This document shows, one piece after another, positions 14,867 to 22,011 of a DNA stretch of 24,065 bases (its first letter is position 1; the number at the start of each line of letters is the position of its first letter). Source of the DNA: JAWLDV01 sp046537975. GTDB taxonomy: Bacteria; Desulfobacterota; Desulfobulbia; Desulfobulbales; SURF-16. A program made the translations under genes and the position numbers. The stretch is taken from positions 1 to 24,065 of the forward strand of contig JBKHJR010000042.1 in assembly GCA_046537975.1 (NCBI GenBank), written 5' to 3'. Under the pieces are notes generated by a model. That model saw only the letters and a program-made list of their open reading frames with translations, searched no databases and was not told the origin of the DNA.

Positions 14867-14884
14867 AGTCCCCTGCTGGGGACT
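14867..14884 (+). promoter_or_regulatory. Perfect hairpin between yceD and rpmF
   Basis: AGTCCCC (14867-14873) and GGGGACT (14878-14884) pair as a perfect 7-bp stem with loop TGCT, filling most of the 50-base yceD-rpmF gap. The stem ends 13 bases before the rpmF ribosome site (GGAGG). There is no T-run after it, so it is more likely an mRNA processing, stability or translational-control element than a terminator. Confidence 0.6.
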
Positions 14885-14907
14885 ATGTTAAATTTCGGAG
14901 GAAAAAA

Positions 14908-15102
14908 ATGGCCCTACCTAAGAGAAGACACTCCCATTCAAGGACAAGGAAGCGTCGTGCACATGACGGACTGACCAAACCCAATGTTGTAAAATGCGAT
15001 CAATGCGGCGAGCCCAAGCTTCCCCATCGACTCTGTTCTGACTGTGGTTCTTATAAAGGACGCACTGTTATTGAGCTGGGCGATGAAGAATTAGGATATT
15101 AG
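14908..15102 (+). CDS. rpmF: 50S ribosomal protein L32
   Basis: Structural protein of the large ribosomal subunit, 64 residues, with the basic N-terminus ALPKRRHSHSRTRKRR and a zinc ribbon CDQCG ... CSDCG. The four-cysteine form implies zinc binding. A strong ribosome site (GGAGG) precedes the ATG. It is followed by plsX, the usual arrangement coupling ribosome and membrane synthesis genes. Confidence 0.97.
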   Translation: MALPKRRHSHSRTRKRRAHDGLTKPNVVKCDQCGEPKLPHRLCSDCGSYKGRTVIELGDEELGY

Positions 15103-15128
15103 AGATTCGGTAGCTTGAGGATAGAGGA

Positions 15129-16124
15129 GTGAGAATCGGCCTTGACGCAATGGGCAGCGATTTTGGTTCCGGCGAGCTGGTTGCCGGGGCGGTACAGGCT
15201 GCTGAGCAGATCGGAGTTCGAATTGCTGTAGCCGGTGATGAAGGGCAGATAACTCAAGCCCTTGCCGGTGTCAGTCAGGATACCGCAGATCTGATTGATA
15301 TTATTCCGGCCTCACAGGTTGTTACTATGGCTGATTCACCTTCCGAGGCTCTGCGCAGAAAGAAGGATTCCTCTATTGCTGTTCTGTCCGAGCTTCAGAA
15401 AGAGGGCAAGATTGATGCATTAGTCAGTGCCGGTAATTCCGGGGCAATAGTTGCTTCAGCAATTAAGCACCTGGGACGTCTGGGTGACATAGCCAGACCA
15501 GGTATTGCCAGTGTCTTCCCGACTCTGAAAGAGCCGGTGGTAATGATGGATGTCGGTGCCAATGTCGATTGCCGCCCACGTCATCTCCTGCAGTTCGGAA
15601 TCATGTCATCCGCCTATTATTCGGTTATGTTCGGCAACCCCCGGCCCCGGGTTGGGCTGCTGAGCATAGGCGAGGAGATCGGCAAAGGCAATCACTTGGT
15701 CAAGGAGGCCCGAGAGCTTCTTCAGGCCAGCGACCTTAATTTTATCGGTAATGTGGAAGGCGGCGATACCTTTCAGGGAGACGTTGATGTTATTGTCTGC
15801 GACGGTTTCGTAGGCAATATCTGTCTTAAGTTGAGTGAGGGGCTGGCCGAAGCCCTGTTCAAAATGCTGAAAGATGAAATCAATGACTCCCTGAGTGCCA
15901 AGATGGGGTATCTGTTTGCCAGAGGTGCCTTCAACAGTTTTAAAAGGAGAATTGATTACGCCGAATATGGTGGAGCTCCTCTTCTGGGGATGAACGGTAT
16001 CAGCCTGATCTGTCACGGCAAATCGGAAAGAACCGCGATTAAGAATGCTATAGAGGAAGCATTTGAATTAGTCAGTAACAGAGTTAATGACTGCATTTTA
16101 GACATGCTCTATGGTAGTGAATAG
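15129..16124 (+). CDS. plsX: Phosphate acyltransferase PlsX
   Basis: Converts acyl-ACP to acyl-phosphate for glycerol-3-phosphate acylation (PlsX-PlsY route of phospholipid synthesis); a peripheral membrane enzyme. The 331-residue length is typical. Family stretches include GLDAMGSDFGSGE, ADSPSEALRRKKDSSI, ALVSAGNSGAIVA, MMDVGANVDCRP, LLSIGEEIGKGN, and DVIVCDGFVGNICLKLSEG. The start is GTG at 15129; it is the only start codon after the in-frame TAG at 15111. A ribosome site TGAGG lies 8 bases upstream (15116-15120), and a second GAGGA sits too close to be used. The gene is 26 bases after rpmF and 18 bases before fabH. Confidence 0.96.
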   Translation: MRIGLDAMGSDFGSGELVAGAVQAAEQIGVRIAVAGDEGQITQALAGVSQDTADLIDIIPASQVVTMADSPSEALRRKKDSSIAVLSELQKEGKIDALVSAGNSGAIVASAIKHLGRLGDIARPGIASVFPTLKEPVVMMDVGANVDCRPRHLLQFGIMSSAYYSVMFGNPRPRVGLLSIGEEIGKGNHLVKEARELLQASDLNFIGNVEGGDTFQGDVDVIVCDGFVGNICLKLSEGLAEALFKMLKDEINDSLSAKMGYLFARGAFNSFKRRIDYAEYGGAPLLGMNGISLICHGKSERTAIKNAIEEAFELVSNRVNDCILDMLYGSE

Positions 16125-16142
16125 AGGAAAGGCTGAACTGTT

Positions 16143-17120
16143 ATGACCGGAATTGTTGTCATAGGTACCGGTTCCGCTGTACCGGAACGCGTTCTGACCA
16201 ACGCAGATCTGGAAAAACTGGTTGATACTTCCAATGAGTGGATTGTGGCCAGAACCGGGATCAGGACAAGACATATAGCCGGTAAAGGGGAGAATACCTC
16301 CGACCTTGGAACTGCCGCCGCCCGGAAGGCCCTGGAAATGGCCGGGCTGGAGGCGACGGATGTTGACATCATAATTATGGGAACAATCACCCCGGAATCA
16401 GGTATGCCTTCAACCGCCTGTCTGGTTCAGAAAAAACTCGGGGCGAATGCTTCCTTTGCGTTTGATATAAATGCAGCCTGTTCCGGATTTCTTTATGGCC
16501 TGGATATGGCGGAAAAATATATTCTGACCGATCCTGCCTTGAAAATTCTTGTTATCGGCTCAGAAACCCTCTCAGATCGGACCCACTGGGAAGACAGATC
16601 CACCTGTGTCCTCTTCGGCGACGGTGCTGGAGCGGTGGTTGTAACCGGCAGTCAGGATGGGAGGGGAGGTATGACCTCCAGACTCTTTTCTGACGGCAGC
16701 CTATATAAACTGCTTCACATGACTCCTTCCCGTGGAATGAACCCGGATCTTTCCGGAGAGGCGGAGGAAGCTCCCTATATTAAAATGGAAGGTCGGGAGG
16801 TATTCAGGTACGCAGTCCGGGCTCTTCAGGAAGCGGCATATTCTGTTCTGGAAGCAGCCGGAGTTGAACTCGGGGATGTGGATCTGATTATACCTCATCA
16901 GGCCAATATCCGTATTCTTAATAACTTGACGGAACGACTGGGCCTGGATAGAGAAAAATTATACATAAATGTTGATAAATATGGTAATACTTCGGCAGCC
17001 AGTATTCCCATTGCCTTAGATGAGGCATATCTCAACGGATACATTCATGAGAACAGCCTGATTCTTCTCTGTGCCTTCGGAGGTGGTTTTACCTGGGGTG
17101 CTTCTTTACTGAGGTGGTAA
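16143..17120 (+). CDS. fabH: 3-oxoacyl-ACP synthase III (KAS III)
   Basis: Starts fatty-acid synthesis by condensing an acyl-CoA (usually acetyl-CoA) with malonyl-ACP. The 325-residue protein has the catalytic triad in the usual context: C113 in INAACSGFLYG, H252 in IPHQANIRI, and N282 in YGNTSA. The WIVARTGI and VLFGDGAGAVVV motifs are also present. AGAGGAAAGG precedes the ATG. Downstream, the conserved cluster is interrupted by a ~270-base non-coding block and the acyl-CoA dehydrogenase/Etf genes before fabG. No fabD is found next to it. Confidence 0.96.
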   Translation: MTGIVVIGTGSAVPERVLTNADLEKLVDTSNEWIVARTGIRTRHIAGKGENTSDLGTAAARKALEMAGLEATDVDIIIMGTITPESGMPSTACLVQKKLGANASFAFDINAACSGFLYGLDMAEKYILTDPALKILVIGSETLSDRTHWEDRSTCVLFGDGAGAVVVTGSQDGRGGMTSRLFSDGSLYKLLHMTPSRGMNPDLSGEAEEAPYIKMEGREVFRYAVRALQEAAYSVLEAAGVELGDVDLIIPHQANIRILNNLTERLGLDREKLYINVDKYGNTSAASIPIALDEAYLNGYIHENSLILLCAFGGGFTWGASLLRW

Positions 17121-17122
17121 CT

Positions 17123-17389
17123 AAATTACGAATCACCAATTATTAATTATCGTATTTGAAGTTAGTGTTGGGTGAGTTTGATCTGTTCTGCAGGTCGATA
17201 TACCCCATGCCGGTCTTAAAATGACGGATAGTGTCTTCCGGTTTGGGGTGTAAGGCAAAAATCTATTGATACAACATCAGGTTAAGGCTGGGAATGTAAC
17301 TTAATATTCCATTCCGATGTAGTTAATCTATTACAGAATATTACCACTAACTTATAATTTGTAATTGTTAATTTTTAATTATTAATAAG
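17123..17389. repeat. A/T-edged inverted-repeat block before the acyl-CoA dehydrogenase operon
   Basis: The 278-base fabH-acd gap is bounded by two imperfect inverted copies of about 45 bases (17123-17167 and 17345-17389). Their inner ends match perfectly over 9 bases (AAGTTAGTG at 17159-17167, CACTAACTT at 17345-17353), and the outer parts are A/T-rich and similar with small indels. A second imperfect hairpin lies inside (17202-17213 with 17238-17249, 10 of 12 pairs: ACCCCA and CCGG blocks). There is no open frame. The layout is like a short non-autonomous element (MITE-like), but no target duplication was established. Confidence 0.45.
17330..17358 (+). promoter_or_regulatory. Candidate sigma70 promoter of the acd-etfBA operon
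   Basis: ATTACA (17330-17335) and a perfect TATAAT (17353-17358) are spaced by 17 bases, ~40 bases before the acd start. The -10 box begins on the last base of the 9-bp inverted-repeat arm, so the repeat block may supply the promoter. Confidence 0.5.
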
Positions 17390-17398
17390 GGATAAGCC

Positions 17399-18556
17399 GT
17401 GGATTATTTTTTGACTGAAGAACAACAAATGATTGTTGATCTGGCCGGACAGATAACAGACGAACTGATTATCCCCCAGCGGGCTCATTTGGATGAATCA
17501 GAAGAATATCCCAGAGAAATTCTTGATGCCATAGCGGAAGCTGATCTCTTCGGTCTGTATGTCCCGGAAGAGTACGGTGGTTATGGAGGGGGGATGTTTG
17601 AAATGGTTCTTGCCCTTGAGCAGTTTGGTCGAGGATGTACCGGAGTGGCCACGGCTTTTGCCGCCAGCGGACTTGGAGCTATTCCTATTCTTATAGCAGG
17701 TAGTGATGAGATGAAAGGCAAATATCTGCCCCAGATCGCCAGCGGTAAAAGAAGGGCGGCCTTTGGCCTTACCGAGGCCGGAGCCGGCAGCGACGCTGGA
17801 GGGATTCAGACAACCGCGGTGCTGGATGGTGATGAATGGGTTCTAAATGGGACCAAACAGTGGATTACTAATGCCGGTGAGGCTGAGATCTATACTATCG
17901 TTGCTCTTACCGACAGGAACAAAGGAGCCAGGGGAGCCACCATGTTCGTGGTCGAAGACGGGGATCCCGGTTTCTCTTATGGTGAAAAGGAGAAAAAGAT
18001 GGGGATCCGGGCTTCTTCCACCAGGGAACTTATACTCAAGGACTGCCGTATTCCCAGGGACAGGGTTATAGGCAGGGAGGGCACTGGTTTTATAACAGTC
18101 ATGAAGACCCTTGATATGTCCAGGCCCGGCATTGCCATACTCGGCGTCGGTCTGGGACAGGCGGCCCTGGATGAAGCTGTGCCTTATGCCAAGGGAAGGA
18201 TTCAGTTCGGCAAGCCCATCATCAGTTTTCAGGCAGTGCAGCATATGCTGGCTGACATGGCCATTAATGTGGAGGCAGCCCGTTCCCTGGTCTATAATTC
18301 CGCCCGGCATATAGATGCTCATCCCAAGGACAGATCCAAGGCTTCTTCCATGTGCAAGATATTTGCTACTGATAAGGCCATGGAAGTTACCACCGATGCG
18401 GTCCAGGTAATGGGCGGGTATGGTTATATGCGGGATTATCCGGTAGAGAAGATGATGCGCGATGCCAAGATCCTCCAGATTTATGAAGGGACCAACGAGA
18501 TTCAGCGCAATGTGGTGGGTCAGGAATTAAACAGAGAGTACGCCAATAACAAATGA
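17399..18556 (+). CDS. Acyl-CoA dehydrogenase, short-chain/butyryl type
   Basis: FAD-dependent enzyme that interconverts acyl-CoA and 2-enoyl-CoA, exchanging electrons with Etf. The 385-residue length is that of soluble family members. Signatures are FGLTEAGAGSD (122-132, FAD binding), WITNAG (155-160), GRIQFGKPI (267-275), the FAD-contacting VMGGYGYMRDYPVEK, and the catalytic base Glu363 in IYEGTNEIQR, the position used by short-chain and butyryl enzymes. The start is GTG at 17399 with AAGGG upstream. The gene overlaps etfB by four bases (ATGA at 18553-18556). With etfB and a ferredoxin-fused etfA it reproduces the gene order of caffeyl-CoA reductase CarC-CarD-CarE. Its position inside a fatty-acid synthesis cluster suggests an enoyl-reducing direction, but the substrate is unknown. 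Confidence 0.92.
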   Translation: MDYFLTEEQQMIVDLAGQITDELIIPQRAHLDESEEYPREILDAIAEADLFGLYVPEEYGGYGGGMFEMVLALEQFGRGCTGVATAFAASGLGAIPILIAGSDEMKGKYLPQIASGKRRAAFGLTEAGAGSDAGGIQTTAVLDGDEWVLNGTKQWITNAGEAEIYTIVALTDRNKGARGATMFVVEDGDPGFSYGEKEKKMGIRASSTRELILKDCRIPRDRVIGREGTGFITVMKTLDMSRPGIAILGVGLGQAALDEAVPYAKGRIQFGKPIISFQAVQHMLADMAINVEAARSLVYNSARHIDAHPKDRSKASSMCKIFATDKAMEVTTDAVQVMGGYGYMRDYPVEKMMRDAKILQIYEGTNEIQRNVVGQELNREYANNK

Positions 18557-19335
18557 ATATACTTGTCTGTGTAAAACAGGTCCCGAAAGCCGAGGATGTG
18601 CATCTTGATCCGGAGACCAACACCCTTTGCCGGGAAGGGGCTGAGGCTATAATCAACCCTTATGATCTCCATGCCCTGGAAGCGGCGCTGAGCTTAAAGG
18701 AAGAGCGTTCCGGTACGGTAACAGTAATTTCCATGGGACCTCCCCAGGCTGATGAAGTTCTGAGGGAAAGTCTGGCCCGAGGGGCGGATAGAGGATACTT
18801 GATCTGCGACCGGGCCTTTGCCGGTTCAGACACATTGGCAACGACTTATACTCTGGCCAGAGCGATAGAAAAGATAGGGGGAGCTGACCTTATACTGTGC
18901 GGGAAACTGGCGATTGACGGGGATACTGCTCAAGTAGGTCCGGAACTTGCAGCTTGGCTGAATATTCCTCATGTTGCTGCTGTCCGCAGAATATCATCTT
19001 TCGCAGACGGTAAATTAACCGCGGAAAGGATGATGGACGACGGTTATGAGGAGGTGGAAGTGGAACTGCCCCTCCTTTTCACGGTGGATAAGGAAATAAA
19101 CAAACCCCGCTTCCCCTCTCTGAAGGGGAAGATGAAAGCCAAAAAGGCGGAGATCCCGGTTTTAAACAGTAATGATATCGCTGCTGAAAGCAGATGCTTG
19201 GGGCTTCAGGGCTCTCCTACCTGGGTTTCCGGGATTTGCGCTCCCGACCGGCCCGGGAGCAGAGGAAAGACGATTGAGGGATCGGCCGACCGGCAGGCAG
19301 AAGAACTGGCGGAAATTTTATCTCCTATAATCTAA
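18553..19335 (+). CDS. etfB: Electron transfer flavoprotein, beta subunit
   Basis: Small Etf subunit, 260 residues, binding AMP or a second FAD and partnering the alpha subunit. Recognisable stretches are MNILVCVKQVP, INPYDLHALEAAL, SMGPPQADEVLRESLARGAD and LCGKLAIDGDTAQVGPELA. DGDTAQVGP (residues 122-130) is the form found in Etfs of bifurcating butyryl-CoA dehydrogenase systems, where the beta subunit carries FAD. Mitochondrial-type Etfs have a different sequence here and bind AMP. This supports, but does not prove, electron bifurcation. The start overlaps acd by four bases, and the alpha subunit gene follows after four bases, so the three are one translational unit. Confidence 0.93.
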   Translation: MNILVCVKQVPKAEDVHLDPETNTLCREGAEAIINPYDLHALEAALSLKEERSGTVTVISMGPPQADEVLRESLARGADRGYLICDRAFAGSDTLATTYTLARAIEKIGGADLILCGKLAIDGDTAQVGPELAAWLNIPHVAAVRRISSFADGKLTAERMMDDGYEEVEVELPLLFTVDKEINKPRFPSLKGKMKAKKAEIPVLNSNDIAAESRCLGLQGSPTWVSGICAPDRPGSRGKTIEGSADRQAEELAEILSPII

Positions 19336-19339
19336 GATA

Positions 19340-20566
19340 ATGTTACGTATAAATATTGATGCCTGCACTGGTTGCGGTCTCTGTGAGCAAAACTGTGCTT
19401 TGGATGCCATCCATGTGGTAGATGGAATAGCGCAGATAGATCAGGAGAATTGTAACTTGTGCGGCGGTTGTGTTGATTTCTGTGAAGCAGCGGCGTTGTT
19501 TATGGAAGGAGAGGAAAGGAGAAGCGAAGTCGAGAAGCTGGCTGAATGGTCAGGAATCTGGATCTATGCCGAATACAGAAACGGTCGGCTGGCTCCGGTT
19601 ACTCTGGAGCTTCTGGGTGAGGGGCGCAGGCTGGCAGATGCCCGCGGAACCACTCTTGCGGCGGTACTTTTTACCGATCAGGACTCAACTGAAGCCGATG
19701 ATTTTTCGAACGAGCTGATATCTCATGGTGCAGATACTGTTTATCTTGCTGAAAATCCTCTTTTCGGAGAATTTTACGAAGATGTCTATGCCGCTGTTCT
19801 GGCAGATATGGCCGGGAAGTATAAACCGGAGATTATCCTGGCAGGTGCCACTGCCATCGGCCGATCGTTTATTCCAAGGGTTGCCGCAACTCTCAAGACC
19901 GGTTTAACCGCAGACTGCACTAAACTTGAAATCCAGGAGGACGGAGCCCTGCTGCAAAGCAGACCCGCCTTTAGTGGCAATGTTATGGCAGCTGTTTTGT
20001 GTCCCGGAACCAGACCCCAGATGGCAACTGTCCACCCTTCGGTTATGAAGGCGGCAAAAGCTGATCCTAACCGAAGCGGAGAGATTGTGAGGTTTGCCGT
20101 TCCCCCACAATTGCTGAAATCAGGGATTAAGGTGAACCGCTTTGTTGCCCTTGAGAAAGAAGGGGTAAATCTTGATGAGGCGGATATTGTTGTGGCCGGC
20201 GGCCGCGGCATGGAAAATGAGGAGGGCTTCAGGATGGTAGAGGAGCTGGCCGAAGTTCTGGGGGGGGCAGTAGCCGCCTCCCGGGCTGCCGTGGATAGCG
20301 GTTGGGTTTCCTCTTCCCGTATGGTGGGCCAGACAGGGCAGACGGTCAGGCCCAAGGTTTATATCGCCTGCGGAATCTCCGGAGCCATACAGCACACTAT
20401 CGGCATGCAGTCGGCTGAAACCATTATTGCCATAAACCGCGATCCCGAGGCCCCTGTCTTTGATATTGCCACATACGGAGTGGTAGGGGATGCCTTTGAG
20501 ATTATTCCCAGGTTGATAGAAAAGATAAAGATGCTGCAGGGTGAAGAGTCAAAGTCTGAAGATTAA
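19340..20566 (+). CDS. etfA: Electron transfer flavoprotein alpha subunit with N-terminal 2[4Fe-4S] ferredoxin domain
   Basis: A 408-residue fusion. Residues 1-55 are a bacterial ferredoxin domain with two complete [4Fe-4S] motifs (C9, C12, C15, C19 and C38, C41, C44, C48). From about residue 70 comes the Etf alpha N-domain, and the C-terminal third is the FAD-binding domain, with GQTGQTVRPKVYIACGISGA split over 333-352, GAIQHTIGMQ, and INRDPEAPVFDIATYGVVGD. Ferredoxin-fused EtfA is known from CarE (caffeyl-CoA reductase) and LctC (lactate dehydrogenase/Etf) of Acetobacterium woodii, both electron-bifurcating or -confurcating. The extra clusters probably wire the Etf flavin to free ferredoxin. 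ATG at 19340 is four bases after etfB. Confidence 0.94.
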   Translation: MLRINIDACTGCGLCEQNCALDAIHVVDGIAQIDQENCNLCGGCVDFCEAAALFMEGEERRSEVEKLAEWSGIWIYAEYRNGRLAPVTLELLGEGRRLADARGTTLAAVLFTDQDSTEADDFSNELISHGADTVYLAENPLFGEFYEDVYAAVLADMAGKYKPEIILAGATAIGRSFIPRVAATLKTGLTADCTKLEIQEDGALLQSRPAFSGNVMAAVLCPGTRPQMATVHPSVMKAAKADPNRSGEIVRFAVPPQLLKSGIKVNRFVALEKEGVNLDEADIVVAGGRGMENEEGFRMVEELAEVLGGAVAASRAAVDSGWVSSSRMVGQTGQTVRPKVYIACGISGAIQHTIGMQSAETIIAINRDPEAPVFDIATYGVVGDAFEIIPRLIEKIKMLQGEESKSED

Positions 20567-20628
20567 AAACAGTATCTTGTGCTGTAAAACTTAAATCTTT
20601 GAACCAGGAACTGAGAACTAATAGTACA

Positions 20629-21399
20629 ATGACTGATCAGGAACAAGAAAATCGAAGTCTCCAGGGAAAAGTAGCGGTAGTTACCGGAGGCAGCCGGGGA
20701 ATCGGCAGGGGAGTCAGCCTGCGGTTAGCAGCAATGGGGGCTGGAGTTATAGTCAATTATGTCAGCCGTCCCGAAAATGCGGAAGATACTGTCGCTGCTA
20801 TCAAGGATCAGGGAGGCGAGGCCGAGGCTGTCGCTTTTAATGTAGCCGATAGTACTGAAACCCAGGGCGCCTTTAAACAGATCCTTGATAATTATGGCAG
20901 GATTGATATTTTGGTGAACAATGCAGGGATTACCAGAGATGGGCTGGTAGCAACCATGAAGGAAAAGGCCTGGGATGATGTGCTGGATACCAATCTCAAG
21001 GGTGCCTTTAACTGTATAAAGGCGGTGAGCCGTCCCATGATGAAGCAGAGAGAGGGCAGAATCGTTAATATCACTTCCGTGATCGGCTTTACCGGCAACA
21101 GCGGTCAGGCCAATTACGGTGCGGCAAAATCAGGCCTGATGGGACTTACCAGATCAGTAGCCAGGGAACTGGCATCGCGTAATGTGACGGTTAATGGAGT
21201 AGCACCTGGTTATATTGACACTGAGATGACCAGAGATCTTTCCGAGGAGGTTAAGGGCAATATCTTGGCGGAAATTCCTCTGGCCTCTCTCGGAACTGTG
21301 GAAGACGTAGCTGGAGCTGTGGCTTATCTGGTTTCAGAGGATGGCCGTTATCTGACCGGTCAGGTTCTTCATGTTAATGGCGGCATGTATATGGGCTGA
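20629..21399 (+). CDS. fabG: 3-oxoacyl-ACP reductase
   Basis: NADPH-dependent reduction of 3-oxoacyl-ACP to 3-hydroxyacyl-ACP, the first reductive step of the fatty-acid cycle. This short-chain dehydrogenase of 256 residues has the cofactor motif TGGSRGIG (19-26), NNAG (97-100), and the catalytic S150, Y163 and K167 in the order Ser, Tyr-x-x-x-Lys (YGAAK). ATG at 20629 is preferred over an in-frame TTG at 20599, since the extra ten residues are not part of the family; neither has a strong ribosome site. It lies 62 bases after etfA and could be read from the acd promoter, linking the Etf operon and the fab genes. Confidence 0.93.
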   Translation: MTDQEQENRSLQGKVAVVTGGSRGIGRGVSLRLAAMGAGVIVNYVSRPENAEDTVAAIKDQGGEAEAVAFNVADSTETQGAFKQILDNYGRIDILVNNAGITRDGLVATMKEKAWDDVLDTNLKGAFNCIKAVSRPMMKQREGRIVNITSVIGFTGNSGQANYGAAKSGLMGLTRSVARELASRNVTVNGVAPGYIDTEMTRDLSEEVKGNILAEIPLASLGTVEDVAGAVAYLVSEDGRYLTGQVLHVNGGMYMG

Positions 21400-21417
21400 A
21401 CTTTTAATTAATTCGAG

Positions 21418-21484
21418 ATTATAAATTACAGCTTTTCGGTATTAATTCCATTAGGGTAGTACCTCAAAATTTGTAATTTATAAT
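21418..21484. repeat. 12-bp perfect inverted repeat between fabG and acpP
   Basis: ATTATAAATTAC (21418-21429) and GTAATTTATAAT (21473-21484) are perfect inverted copies 43 bases apart, continued outward by imperfect A/T-rich pairing (AATTCGA and GAATTCG blocks). They fill most of the 123-base gap before acpP. The sequence style (TAATT/ATTAC runs) is the same as the arms of the block at 17123-17389. The ribosome site of acpP lies outside the repeat. Confidence 0.55.
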
Positions 21485-21522
21485 TCATGAATTCGTAATT
21501 CATACTATAGGAGACACTTATT

Positions 21523-21753
21523 ATGTCCAAAGAGGAAAAACTTATTGACATTATTGCTGAACAGTTGAGTGTGGATAAGACCAAAGTTGTCCCATCAGCC
21601 TCGTTTGTAGATGATCTGGGTGCTGATTCACTGGACCTGGTTGAACTGGTCATGGCCATGGAAGAGGCTTTTGATACGGAGATACCTGACGAAGTGGCGG
21701 AAAAAATAATCAAGGTCCAGGATGCGGTTGATCATATCAACTCACTGGAATAA
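21523..21753 (+). CDS. acpP: Acyl carrier protein
   Basis: Small acidic carrier of the growing acyl chain, 76 residues. The 4'-phosphopantetheine attachment serine is S37 in the classic DDLGADSLDLVELVMAMEE motif. Its length and acidity are those of fatty-acid-type ACP. Ribosome site TAGGAGA precedes the ATG. A 12-bp inverted repeat lies upstream and a nested stem-loop region downstream before fabF, so its expression level may be set separately from its neighbours, as is common for this abundant protein. Confidence 0.98.
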   Translation: MSKEEKLIDIIAEQLSVDKTKVVPSASFVDDLGADSLDLVELVMAMEEAFDTEIPDEVAEKIIKVQDAVDHINSLE

Positions 21754-21758
21754 AAGGG

Positions 21759-21810
21759 GCGGGCAGATCACGGACTATTATGTGAAAGTCCGCCCGGACT
21801 GTGTCTGCCC
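21759..21810 (+). promoter_or_regulatory. Nested stem-loop region downstream of acpP
   Basis: Starting 6 bases after the acpP stop, GGGCAGA (21761-21767) pairs with TCTGCCC (21804-21810) around an inner stem CGGACT (21771-21776) with AGTCCG (21787-21792) and a 10-base loop. The remaining bases are G/C-rich. No T-run follows, so this is not a standard terminator. It could be a 3'-end stabiliser of acpP mRNA or a leader structure for fabF. Confidence 0.5.
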
Positions 21811-22011
21811 CGGCGGAAGTTTGGGCAGTGGAGTTTTAAGGAGTGGGATGTCCTCTCTTCGCACCTGAGATGGGACTGGACAGGCTGTTGAAATTTTGTA
21901 TTATATCAGGTTCCATAGTTTTAGGAACGCATATGCCCCCCTGTTTTATTTAAATAAGAGAAAATTTTGCAATTTAATGTAAACCTTAAACCTGAATTTT
22001 GATGGTTGCAT
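21811..22011. other. Remainder of acpP-fabF intergenic region
   Basis: No gene is supported in these 200 bases. A 36-codon open frame is too short and has no recognisable features. The region is A/T-rich towards fabF, contains a small inverted pair GTTCC/GGAAC, and shows no strong promoter or ribosome site near the fabF ATG. Confidence 0.4.

Noticed and set aside
17123..17389. Insertion sequence at the fabH-acd gap
   Set aside because: No transposase frame fits in 270 bases and no target-site duplication could be shown; kept only as a possible non-autonomous repeat.
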